From Labyrinthula sp. Ha (Eukaryota; Sar; Bigyra; Labyrinthulida; Labyrinthulaceae): 64,000 bases of DNA. Where the stretch lies: the NCBI GenBank assembly GCA_015227615.1, contig JAALGZ010000009.1, positions 310,001 to 374,000 on the forward strand, in the 5' to 3' direction. Each line of letters begins with the position of its first letter. Position 1 is the first letter of the stretch. The position numbers and the translations under genes were made by a program. The notes beneath the pieces were generated by a model, which saw only the letters and a program-made list of their open reading frames with translations, was not told where the DNA came from and ran no database searches. Below are positions 46,101-58,030 of this stretch, piece by piece.

Positions 46101-46280
46101 CAAAGTCAACGGGACACGGAATATGAGCTGCTCAAACACACTCTTAACTGCAACCTTTTTATGCATAGCTGATGGGTTCATGAGCGATCTTTCACCGAAT
46201 CCCGATATCCCCTGATAATCCACAAAACCATGTAGAGAGAACGTATATCTACATAACCTTATTCACTTGATCCAAATAGC
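43200..46280 (+). mobile_element. Decayed LINE (APE endonuclease + reverse transcriptase)
   Basis: A non-LTR retrotransposon relic on the plus strand. Endonuclease remains at about 43240-43560 show ISVHAPHLG (family SVYAP), DVLLLIRELHD (family DVLLIGDFN) and FLNNNGLINTNNYF (family FL..N.L..TNT.F). Reverse transcriptase covers about 44390-45250: TLMEVQLVAKTLKNYKALQSD, FNFRPISLLNTTYRAI, a QDDNLCPALF block equivalent to QGDPLSPLLF, and the catalytic FSDD (family YADD or FADD). A cysteine/histidine cluster follows at about 45320-45395 (CEVHGRNF...H...C), a degenerate zinc finger. After it come FKYLDIDLRCDG and LSFLNYGCEF of the typical C-terminal region, and a late H-x4-C word near 46140. Several stops and at least a few frame changes interrupt it, and the YADD Ala is Ser. 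It is dead. The 5' end and poly-A tail are not defined. Confidence 0.8.
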
Positions 46281-46900
46281 TCTTGCGGATCAGAGGGAAT
46301 AGAAAAGAATATTTGGTTCTCCGTTTTCCAGCTAAAACTGCTAAAGCAGAAAGACAAAACCTGACTGATGTGAATATGGTCGTGCCGTTTCTTTCTCAAA
46401 CTAATCTTATTGAAAACTTCCGGGATCTTGCTTTAATTCATTTGTATGCTATTTTGCATAAACTAATAGGAAATGCAAAAGCATCTCTAAAATAAATGCT
46501 TTACAATAAAACTTCGGACTTTGAGAATATAAATTGTTTGGAGCTAGATTGTATGCTCTTAAGCCAAATCCGTCAACGCTATCAAGAACTGTTCCGATTA
46601 TTTTTCTTGCCAAAGGCTAAACATCAAGTGCAAATATTTTCTTCAATAAAAAAAAAGAAACTTCAAAAGTTCAGAACAGTATCTCTTGAGGAAAAAGGCT
46701 CACTCCGCAATACATATTCTAAGTTTGTTATTTTGACTTTTATAATCAACAATCTCAAAAAGCGTCAAATTTTAAGCAAAATTCCAAAGAATAAATTCAG
46801 ATCTATGATTATGATAAGAGAATAGGATGGAGTTACGATTATCTCTGAAAGTGAAACTGAAAAGAAGATGTTGAAATCAGGGATAGAGAACTATAATTAT
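46281..46900 (+). other. Unassigned open stretch between LINE and copia relics
   Basis: One plus-strand frame stays almost open for about 180 codons, but it begins at TTG rather than ATG. It reads as a Lys/Leu/Phe-rich sequence (for example RQRYQELFRLFFLPKAKHQ). I recognise no domain. It may be a tail of the LINE, a 5' part of the copia relic, or an unrelated insertion. Confidence 0.3.
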
Positions 46901-48730
46901 TCTTTCTCGATCACTTCTCTTTGAAAAAAGCGACCAAAAGAGCCAACGGCATACTTGTTGATTTTAACATTTGTGTTCATAATAATATAAATTGAAGCAG
47001 AAGAGGCATTAAAATTCACAAGTTGCACACAAGGACAGACATTACAGAGGAAACAGTCCCATCTCAGAACATTAGTCAGATATGTATCAAAGAAGACAAA
47101 AAAGTCTAGGACAAAACTTATGAACAGATAGTCTTGTCGCTGGAGGCCACTCGAGTCTTCAAAACTACTCTGCGTTACGACTCTGGTACACAGATAATCC
47201 GGTTATTTGAGTTACTTACAATAATAAATAAGATTAAAAGAAAGCTAGATTCTAAAGGTCACACTGTGTGCAAATGAGAATGTAGCTACCAGCAAATTTA
47301 AGCAATAGTATGATCGATTTTATATACCCTTTCTCCGATAAGAAGGAATCATATTTTTCAAATCTTAGAATTGGAATTTGGAAACTGGTTTCTACAAGTC
47401 GTTATTATTGGAACATTTATCTACGTTTCTGTAAATAAACCAATATTTTTAGAGCTTCCTCGTGGTCATTCGGAGAGAAACGGCAAAAAAAATTATATGA
47501 AAATGTATGAGTTCCGTTTATTGGTTGCGCTCAGTACCGAAAATATGGTATGACAAATTGAAAAAAAAACATGACAAGTATATTCCTGAAACCACTTGAA
47601 GGTGAAAGTTGTCAATTTTTTTTTCACCTAAGGGAAGGAAACCTGAGAAAATTATACCGATATATGTGAACGACGTTTTATATTCTGGTACAAAAAACCT
47701 GATTGACGTATTTGAAAAAGATGAAAGAATGCTTCAAATTAACGTTAAATAAAGCTGCGGACACCAATATTAGACTGGAGCTATATAATGATAATAAATT
47801 TGGCTGTTTGGTTATGACGGAACATATTATTAATGGATTCTATAAACAACAAGAAATTTCAAGAAACACAATAACTAACTCATCTATGAGACTGAATGTA
47901 GTTGTTGATTAATGTAAAAGGCTACTTGAAACAACCTATTACCAACAGATAGTTGGTTTACTAAGCAATTTAGCACTATATGGAAGATGTGATATTTCGT
48001 ATAGTGCCCAAGTGTCGGCTACAGTTACATCAAGAGTCACAGTTATTGCTCTGCATCAAAGAAAGGCAAGATTGGCTTATTTACATGAATTAAGAAATTA
48101 AAGCTTAAAACATGTCAAAGTTGAAGACCAGAATATACTGAATATGTTTATAGATAGATCGTTTTCCAATTGTGTCGAGTCGAAGAGCATCTCTAGAAGT
48201 ATTATTAATGCAAACGAAAATATTGTAAACTACAGAAGTAAATGTAGAAACATCGTCACTTTAAATCCGAGTAAAGCGGATTATGTTGTTACTAGTTAAT
48301 CATTGAAAGTTTTGAAACGAGTATATTTAATACTGAAGAGCTTAAAGGTTGAGTTTAGTTTTGTTATCTACTTTGGAAACCGAGCAGCGATCCGTCTTTA
48401 TAAAGAAGTTACCAAAGCAAAACATAAGTACAAGAGTATCAAAATTAAATATTCTTATCAAACCTTAGCTGATATTGATGCCAAAGTTGTGTATGTGCTG
48501 TCGCAGGAGAATCTTGCTGATCCATTAACTAAGGTTGTTGGGAAGAATATGTTGAAAGATTCAGTGAAGAAGTTTATGTTAATTAAGAGAAAGTCTTGTT
48601 AGATGTTATATAAGAAATGCAGTTTGGTAGTTAGCAGTTGAAATAAGGATTAACAAAAGCAAAATGAGTTTATGGAAAATATATGCGCTTTAAACTTTTG
48701 TCTACTTGCTCTTCATACCCCTGGGGAGCA
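46900..48730 (+). mobile_element. Fossil Ty1/copia-type LTR element (pol remains)
   Basis: An old, heavily broken copia-family relic on the plus strand. Recognisable parts are the reverse transcriptase core at about 47340-47750 (a QxDVKTAFL-like stretch, an LPRGH word equivalent to QPPGF, and YVNDVLYSG in place of YVDDILITG) and the RNase H end at about 48120-48600 (TLNPSKADYVVTS, the family's ALSTTEAEYIA region; a KHKYKSIKIKY stretch equivalent to RTKHIDIRYH; and NLADPLTK for the conserved ADILTK). A purine run followed by tgttagatg at 48597 may mark a 3' LTR start, but no partner LTR is recognised. Gag and integrase are not recognisable. There are about a dozen breaks or more, so it is probably ancient. 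Confidence 0.7.
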
Positions 48731-50167
48731 AAAAATTCACTTGACAGCGATTATTGTATTAAGTAAAGTGAAATTTATAGTTTTCTATAATTGAACAAAT
48801 TTATATTTTTTTTCTCGGAAGAAAGCATAACGAATACACTACTATCTTGGTACCTATAACTTTAGAAATAATTCTTAACAGAGCTTTACGTGCATCATCT
48901 GTTCAAAATGAAGTTGAAATTATCTATACCAACTTCTTACCGCTAATATATTTCAACCATACCAGATGATATCACATCCCCATATTGTCAACATTTAAAG
49001 TTGATGCGTGATCTTCCTGCACCTGTTGCAGCTGAAAGACGCTTATGTTGTAGCAGATGAGAATAAGCGCTACGAAAGATGCAAAGGCACGTGACGACCA
49101 GTTATCAATATATCCAACTTATGTTTGGCTCGGTATCAAAGAGAAACTCTAGTTAGAATAGAAGTAGCTACTATTAAAATAGTTTCCTAGGAGCAACGTT
49201 CAATCTTTCATATCATTGCCACAAACACGAACCAATTGAAAAAAATGACTCAGTATTTGTAACAAGTAGGAAACAAAGACTAAGACCCCAAGAGTGTTTC
49301 GCATACTTTACAATACACTGGGCGAAGCTATCTCAAAGATCTAAAAGAAGTTCTTAACCTGTCAATAGTTTTTCGTTACATGGATGTTTGAGCTGGTTAA
49401 ACTAGGTAATATCCAGACATATAATGAAATAGGATTACAGATAATATTGTCAACCATAACAGCAATTTAAAATTATTCTCTTCCAGCCACTTGAAGTCAC
49501 AGAAAAAGTAGCTTCCATCGCAGATGTCAAAATAATATATACAAGACTACTTATAAAAGGTGGAAACAAAGGCCTATTGCTCGTCTGGATAGCATTTTGC
49601 TGTTTCTTATGTGAAAACAACCTCTGTTTAAAGAAGCAAGTTAGGACACCTATTATTTCTATATACTTGAAATTTTGGTACTGAAGACGTGTTCTTCTTT
49701 GAAACGAACAGGGAACCCATCTTACTTTTCTGAAAATACAGACCCAGCAACATGAGCTGTCTGTCTAGCGAGTCTAGTTCACCAGGGAAACTTATCTAGA
49801 AGCACTGCTAAATCGAGAGCACAATAAATTGACAAAGATCACAAAGATGTATCATAACTACTATTAGCTAGCACAGTGATATTTTGCACGCTTTCAAAGT
49901 TCTATTCATCATTTAACAGTGCATCCGTTAAATCTTGCATGAAGTTCTTTCATCTTCCAGTTGTAAAGGTTGTCACTACTTTATAGGTGATAAATAAAAA
50001 ATCAGTCTAATAATCTTAACTAATAAGAACAGTTAGGAGGAAAAGACACAACCATATGAAGAGAACTAGGGTTCCACAAAGCCATTCTCCACTCAGTAAA
50101 GTAGCAAGAAAAAGAAACCGCAGTAAGGTAAAGGCGCACTAGAAACAGAAAAAAAACACATCAAATT
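48731..50167. other. Intergenic stretch 3' of the HECT gene
   Basis: No frame with a recognisable domain. AT-rich, with scattered words of slightly higher GC (about 49000-49100 and 49730-49830). It probably contains the 3' end of the copia relic and the 3' untranslated region of the HECT gene, but no signal fixes either border. Confidence 0.45.
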
Positions 50168-53100
50168 CTAATCGTGAATTCCACCAAGGCGCGCATCATC
50201 GAAAGCTTCTTCAAGTATAGTTAATAGATGCTGGGAATCCTTATAGCCCTTGGGTAAGTACAATGTATTAACACAGGTTGTCGCTTTAGGTCGTAAGAAC
50301 GGATCCGACTGAATAATGGCAGGTGACTTCTTGACCTCGAGGATTTCATAGCCATACTTTTTTCCAATAAATGAAACAAGATCACGCTTTTCAAATAACC
50401 CCGTTTCCATGTGGTTAAGCTCAACAGAGAAAACTCCAGGGGACACCTTCTTAACATTCCTAATGACAGCAGATGCCGTCCTAGATACTACGTTGGTTAA
50501 CTGTTGTGATTGGTATAGTTCCAGCAAATCTTTATCGTGTTTATCTCCACGTGAAGCCCGTACACTTATTGCCGAGGTGCGGGTTAACAGTGGTGGATAG
50601 ACTTTAATCTGTGGAAGACCTGACAAAGGCACACGAGATTTAGCAGTACAAAAGCTAAGAAAAAGTGAACGTTCTTTGTTGTTCATGCTCTTTAAAGCTT
50701 CTACAAGCATTTTTATTGGTTTTGAGTCTACATCATAACCCCCACGGGGCACAATGCAACCAAGGAGAGGTTCGTCTTTCCAAGTAACTTCTTGTTTTCC
50801 GCAAAAAACCTTCGTTAACTCGCTAGGAGAGAACAAACTCAGTAAACAATGAGATTCTAGAACTCCAAGAACTTCCGACAGTCCTTTCATAAAACTGCGT
50901 AAAATTGGAATTAACCCTGGACCACTCCAATGAGCCTTAATCAAGTTTATGTAGTGTGCAGCATTTTTGTGTGTAATCTTCACTTTGCAACCATTTTGAA
51001 TAATGCTCCTGGATTCATCAAATAAGTTTTCCTTGCTATGCTGCTTTTCGTGCTTCTTAGAAGAAAGTAGATAATTTGTGCGAGTAGCAGCAGTTTGTTG
51101 CATAACCCTAAAAACCGCAACCTTATTGAAGCCCAACGCAGATAGATGATACTGCAGTTCCTGCTGGAGCATTCCTTGCTCCGATAGTAAATTTGCGTAG
51201 TTAAAAAGTTCTTCTGCTGAGGCATCGGAGGACAGGGTGGGCAAACTCTCCTGATTTGACAAGTCAATTGCCTTTTCCTCTGCATCGCCTTCTAAATCAT
51301 CTGTAGAGGTACAAAATTGAGGCTGACTGTAATCTATATAGCGTAACTCAACCCCAACATTGTGGAGGTAGAGTTTTAAGTCACTAGATCCCTGCTCCTC
51401 AGATTGCTGAAGTTCAAGGAGGGATGAAACCACACCATTATTCTGTCCTCCTTCAATAAGCTTTCCCATTTTACAAAATTCTTTAGGAGATAACGCAAGG
51501 GATGACGGGGTGCCCTCTTCGCAGGCTTCAGCATAAGCTTGCAGCAAATAGAAAAATAAATCATCGAAAGGAATAGGTACAGTCTGGTAATCAAGAAAAG
51601 CTTTCGCAAACACCCTTCCTAGAAGTTCGAATCTTTGAATAACTTTATTATTTCGCGAAATCGCTTCGTTTACGGAAGTTTGTGGAAGTAAAGGCTGTAC
51701 AAATACAGTTGCACTTTCAGCGCTGGTGTTTGCAAAGAGTGGTACATATTTATTATTTGACTCTTGAAGTAAGTCCTGTGCAAAAGCTGCATAGAATTCA
51801 CTAGTAACACCATCACCAGATGCGTTTTCACCACTAAACTGTACCAATAGCCTACTTCGAGAGTTGAGATGGTTCTTCATAAGCCTACTAGTATCTTCTA
51901 GCAGTTGCCCCTGAACCTGTCTCCCAACCTTGGCCAGATTTTCATTGAGTCTGCCAATAAATTCCCTGTTTTCAATTCCTTTAAGTTCATCTTCAAGTAG
52001 GTCACATTTGACTTGTAACTCTTCATATTGTACAAGGTTGTCATCCGACCTCAAAGAAAGAAGGGACCCAAGGTCCATGGTCCGGAGGTTAATATTTGAG
52101 CCTCCAGAAAAAAACCTTTGGAACTCCACTGTAAGCTGGGCTAGCTTTTTCTTTTTTTCTTCATATCCAGTCAACTCATCTTGCAACAGCGCCAGGCACC
52201 GGGAAAATCCACTCTTGAAGAGCGTAAAAAACTTTCTTCTTAAACTTCCTTTAAAAAGGAACGGAAACTGAACTAGTAAAGCTTTCACTAGACCAAGTTT
52301 CTGCAGTCTTCCTGTAACAAAAAATATATCTTTGAACTGTTTATCCATTTGTAAGTTCAGAAGTTTGTTCCGCCAAGGTAGCAGCTTTTTAACACCTCCC
52401 AAGTCTTCCTCAACATTCTCCTTGTTAACTGAAACTTCATGAAAAAAGAGTTTAAGCAATTTAAGACTAGGTATGCCATTAAATATGTTTTTTGTTGGGT
52501 CACCTCTTTTTCGAGGTGATTCTGGAGTATCAGTGTCAGAGACCCGTAAATCAAGCGAAAGCCTCTGGAAACGATCCCAACCGCGAGTCTGAAAGTATCC
52601 CTGTCCCTTTGGCACGCGCCCAACATGAAAACAACCTAAATCTTCGAGTACTTGTAACAACGTGGTATCATCCGTAGAAACAAGGTGTGTTTCTTTGAGT
52701 TTACTTCGTAAAACTACAGATATATCGGGAACCAGATAAGTTTCCTCTCCGATCCTTTTGTTGCCATCACAAATAGCCTGTGTTCCTGTCTCGTCTAATT
52801 CTAGGTACCTAAGGGCTTTGCTACTTCCAAAAGCAGAAAACTCTCTTCTTAACTCTGGGGAGCTAATTCCAGCTGCACTTAGCGTACATTGCTCTTTCTC
52901 AACATTTTGATTCGGAGTAGAGGCGTTAGAATCGCCTTGAAACCATTTGTTTAGAACCTTGTGATCAACAGAATAGCTGTGAATAATAGCACGAACTTCA
53001 TTAGAATACTGAATCATATCAGGGTTGGTTTCTTGCGATAAGACGCGAAAATCATTATTTTCATCAAACATCCGTCTTTCCTTTGAAACGAACCTTAGCT

Positions 53101-56100
53101 TTTCACTAGTTGAGGACAAGCCACTTACGTGGATGTCTTTTAAGGGTACACCATATAGCATTTGACCCGAATCTAGGACACAAATATGTGAATAGGCAAG
53201 TCCAGTGCAGGTGCCGAGGTAGGTTCCTTCCCTCCACGAAACATCTGCACGTGCCTTAACAGCTTTTGACCTAATATGGACTCGTTGCCCCATTGAAATA
53301 CTTGACTTGATACCATAGCCTTTCTTCTTAATGACTTTCCTCAGATTTTCATAGGCTTCTACCTGTGAAGAACTAACTTTTTGATTTTTCTTCTGAATGG
53401 AGTTATGCTTCCTGGCAAGAACTTCATCTATAACTTTCTGAGGGGGTTTGCCATAGCGATTATACTCAATTGATACCGAAAAATCACCGCATTGCTCGGA
53501 AAGAGTCATCAGGTTACGCTGCAGCAGAACTGCATCCTTGTAGCTCTGAAATTTGGCGAAGATACCTTTGCCAGAGGATTCCAGTGTAGACTTAAAGGAA
53601 CTTAAGAATTCCAGTTGATGCAAGAAACCTCGAGACAAGAAGGTATGCTCATTTTCATCAGAAATCCCTATCCCAGGCACTGACTCGCGCATCTTCTTAT
53701 ACAACATCCTACTTTGGTTTGGTGAGAACATGTTTCTAAACTCACAATTAGATTCGTTTGCTCTTGTGCCTTTAGATACAAGACCTCTTATGAGATGACT
53801 TGGAACGTGGCGCTCGGTATCGGCATCATCGTATGAAATATCATAGCTCTTGTCAGCATTTTCTCTAACTACACGACCTGAATAAAAACGACTTTTTCCC
53901 ATGTATCTTGCCTCTATGCGTCCAACAATTTCCATGAAGCTCGACTGAACATTTTCACCCTGATCCGGGCTGTCTTGTTTAGGTATCAAATAAACACTGA
54001 AGTTTGGTTGAGAATTCACTTCATACAGCTCTGAACAGGAAATTATTCTTTCGCGGCTCACACCTTTCTCGAAGACTTCATAGTTAATGGGACAGCTCTT
54101 CACAAGTGTCACATCTGGAGCATCAACATGGAACACAGTTTTAGTCTCTTGGGTTACAAAATATGCTCCTTCCAGAAAGCCAATGACATCACTACTGGCA
54201 TTGGACTCAGGATCAACGATATCTATATTTTGCTGTTGCTGGCCTGTTTTTATATTATCCTGCTGAACGCGATCAGCACATATTTCAACCTCCTTCCCCG
54301 GGTTAAAGATCCCCTCTTGCTCCAGTGAAAATAAATGCCGGTACTTAACATCAAATGCTCCATCAACAACGTTTATGATCTCGGCGGCTTTCCAACCCGG
54401 CGAGATAGTTGCACTGACATCGGAGAGATCGCCAGAAAATTGAAATTGCTCCGATCTAGAGAGTAGCTTTTCCGTTGTGGCACCGCCGTTATGCCAAACG
54501 AGAACCGAACTTCCAGCTTTTAGATCTTGAGATCGAAAAATATCAGGCTTGAAAGGAAAAGCGGGGAACCCGACATCGCCAGAATCAAATACTTTTTTAC
54601 CAACAACAACATTTATAGTATCAAGTGCAAACCAACTAAGTTGTCCATCAGGAAGAGCAACAAGATGAGAACCTAGTAATGCCTCATAACATAGAACAAG
54701 ACCACTAATTGCACCTGAAACCTCGCAGGAAAACTGAACAAAACACCCTTCGATCTGTGTACCAAAGTCTGCATAACGTTTATTGCCTACAAGTACACCG
54801 CGGAAGCTTCTTAATATCTGCTGCCTTAATGACAACATCGAAGTTAATGGTGAAGCTTCTACAGTAATATGCTTTAAATCTGAGCCATTTTCTCTGCCCT
54901 GAAGAAGTTGAAGCCTAAGTGTAAACGTTTCCAGTAACGATCGTAAGGTATTAGCCTTGCCATAGACACGGCTGTTGCATACCTCTCCTGTTGAGTTCGT
55001 GAACACATTTGTCTCAAATGAGAACAGGCTAAGAATGTGTTCTGAAGCGTGTGTTTGGAGAAGCAGCAGCAGCTTGTAAAAAGTATTTTCAGTTTCATCT
55101 TCTCCTATTGACAAACTTTGCATAGCTCTGTCAATCGTATCCAGGATTATCGGCGCATCACTGGACTCCGAAATCGGCTCTGATATGCTATGAGATAGCC
55201 CAGCCGAATCTATTGCGGTTGAGTCAGCCTGTTGAGAATTTGCAGCTGATTGAGCATAAGTTGTAGAAGGTAAAGTAAAAATACTAAAAAAACGAGTAAG
55301 GTGTTCGGAAACTTCCCCACTGCCTTTACCATGTTGAAAATATTGCCAAAGATCGTCTACCAGTGTCGAGGATACTAACTCATGGAACGTTACATCTGTG
55401 TCTAACTTGTCCAAGTGAGAAAGTTTTATTGGATCAAAGCTAGGAGTGTTTTGCAGAAGTTTATCGAGAGATTCAAGCCCAATAGCTTGTCCAGTGCGCA
55501 AATAGGAGCATGTCTGTGCTAGGGACTCATGTACAGGAGTTTCCTTTACTAACGACAATTTCTCCTTAACAATTTCTCCAGCATGTTGAATAATAAAATT
55601 ATATAGACCCAAGCGTACTAGGGTCAGAGCTACATGCTTTTCGACATCCAACCCAAGAGAAAAGAAAATTGAAAGAATGCTGCAAACCAAAACTGCTGGA
55701 TTCCCAGACAGTTTTTTGATACTGGCGAACGAAAGGCATTTCAAATAACCACGAAATAGATCCATCTTTCCGAAGAATATAGCTTTCAATTCTGCACTAG
55801 AGATATGAGCTAATACAAAATTCAAGAGCTCCACTGCACGTGATATGACACTTATCTTAATATATTGCCGTTGCAGGCTGTCGGAAATGGATTCCAACAA
55901 TGTCTCACAAATAGACGGAATGAACTGTTTATTGAAGTACTTCTTATCGTCCTCAAAGAAAACTGTTGAGATGTCAAACGAGCTATGAACCTTATCTTCA
56001 ACTGTAACAGGAAAACTATATTTCTCAAAATGTTTGAGTATGGCTTCTTTAGCAGCGGTTGTAAAACCATAACTTTCCATTTTAGTCGAAAGTAAGGACT

Positions 56101-57686
56101 GCACTTCCTCTGATACTTTGCTCAATTGGTTCTTTGGAATCAAAGGAGTAATAGATGCACCCATTTCCAGTAAAAAATTGACAGCCTCGCCTGACCACTC
56201 CTCACGAATGCTCAAGGGAAGATTTCTGGCAGTACCTGCAATCACAAGGGGAAGGCCTGTACCCCTTACCCTTTCCTTTTCAGGGTTAACGTTAGCCCTA
56301 CAACCATCTACAGGATGAACTATTTGTTTTAATACAGAAATACTGCAGCCCTTCGAGAGAGCTAAACTGAGCATCTCACTTTGTGCGTTTCCATATTTAA
56401 TACACCAACTCGGATCAAACAGATAATGAATCCATAGATGTTCTATTTGTTTGCTTGTGATGACTTGTCCATGCATTTCATCATTTTCTGAAGATTCTCT
56501 CAAGGAAGGGGTTGGCGTAGCAAGCTCCATGTGATCAAGAATGTAAGTAGACACTAGATTTCTCGCAGTTTTTCGAGATACTTTCAGAATTGAAGATAAA
56601 TAGGAACCTGATCTACGTGGTTGAATAAACCACAACCAACACTTTTTATGAGCAGCTAGAGGGCCATTTAGAAAAACTGTAAGAAAAGCTTCTGCGATTT
56701 GCATTAACTTAATGCAATCGTCATCATGGCCTTGCTTCAAGGATTCAGACAAATGCTCCTTTAAAACCAGTTCTAAATTTAATGACAGTAGCAAACTCGG
56801 AACTTGGACTTCAACCTCACAATCATCAGAGTAAGTCGCATAGTTTCGCAAGCTAATGATAGCACTTCCAAGTTCAGCAACTGCTTCTTGTTTCAAAGTA
56901 TGACTGGAACCGCGTAGTCCTTCAAGAATATGAACAACACGATCCATATCTAAGATACTGATGCAATCTTCATTACTTACCCCAAGGTACGGCAAATATT
57001 CCAAGAGTTTAGTCTTATCAAAGTTACTTCTTCTTCCTACTTGCAATACATGCAGGAAGTCTTCTAAGTTGTTGATGCTCATGGTCATAAGATCAGCATC
57101 GTTAACGTTTGATGCACCAATTTCCTCTCCCATATTAATTCTTCGTCTACGTGGATTAGGTGTTATAAGCTCAGGTACAGCAGCGTCAGAAATATCAGCG
57201 GTTCCTTCAGAAGCCGGCACTAAATTATCTACCATTGCTTCGACATTGTCCGTTGTAGATTCCTCTCTATGTGATTCATTTCCCCCGTTAGTAGTGTAAA
57301 GAAGATCACCTAAGCCAAGGAGTTGTGTCACTAGCCGATCTGACGATCCCTCGCCTCTTGTGCTTCTGGGCCGTCGCTGAGGGCGAAGTTGCGAGAGTGG
57401 TACCCCTGAAAGAAACATATTTACAGCCATTTCAACATCAAGATTGGCCGCAAGGAGATAATTTGAAGCAATCACTTGATCGTTCGTCCCAGTAAACTCT
57501 AAGAAAGTATTAATCGTTTCCTGGGGAACTTGGTTCTGAGCAGAGGTGTTTTGTGTATCACTAGAAAATAAGATCGATTGAGAAAGATTTTAAAATATAC
57601 CTTAAATTTTCTTCGTTTGTAGATGTTGGTGGGTTTGGAAAATTGATTGAGTTATCTTCATCTTGATCTTCATCTCTCTCTGACAT
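50168..57686 (-). CDS. Giant HECT E3 ubiquitin ligase with UBA-like N-terminus and Tudor-like modules
   Basis: Two exons, 57686-57601 and 57560-50168, give 2492 residues. The start is ATG 57686 (MSERDEDQDEDNS); the long frame itself has only a GTG at its apparent start. Splicing restores a UBA-like helix bundle at about 42-77 (FLEFTGTNDQVIASNYLL, then MAVNMFLS). A long helical, ARM/ankyrin-like region follows. Tudor-like modules lie at about 1235-1290 (FYSGRVVRENADKSYDI, then YDDADTERHV) and about 1450-1500. The HECT domain runs from about 1930 (GDGVTSEFYAAFAQDL) to the end, with a large internal insertion. The catalytic Cys is residue 2458 in KATTCVNTLYLP, 34 residues before the C-terminus, as in active HECT enzymes. 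It forms a thioester with ubiquitin and passes it to substrates. The overall plan is nearest to the TRIP12/UPL3/HECTD1 group. Targets are unknown. Confidence 0.93.
57561..57600 (-). other. 40-nt intron near the 5' end of the HECT gene
   Basis: On the coding strand it begins gtatatttta and ends tattttctag, phase 2, after 28 complete codons. Joining the exons gives NEENLS-DTQNTSAQ and an ATG-initiated frame with the UBA-like segment. A caat word about 20 bases before the 3' end could be the branch site, and the 3' pyrimidine tract is clear. Confidence 0.85.
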
Positions 57687-58030
57687 TTCGCAGAATTCTG
57701 TTAGATAACGGAGTTTTAGGATATCTACCGAAGCAATGTTGTATTACCACAGGCAAGATTTATAATTATATATGAAGAATAGCTTTCTAGTTAGCATTTA
57801 CAGATTTACAAGTTACAATTAAATATATATTTTGGGCAATTTAGCAATTAACTACTAATACACAATAAAAACCTTCTTATACAAAACATATAAATTACTA
57901 TTTACACATTCTTAACTAATATTGACTTTTCTCCTCTTCTAATTTCTCATCGGTTCAACCTAAAACTGCAGAAATTCCAATCAAAATAAGTACAATTGAA
58001 ACACCATATATATATTAATGTATCGTAAGA
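57687..58030. promoter_or_regulatory. Probable HECT promoter region
   Basis: This stretch lies between the HECT start codon (minus) and the gypsy element (plus). It is very AT-rich with several TATA-like words (ttataattatatatg near 57760, ttaaatatatatttt near 57820). No specific factor site is recognised. Part of it may already belong to the element's 5' LTR: tgttgtattaccac at about 57738 is one possible LTR start. Confidence 0.3.
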
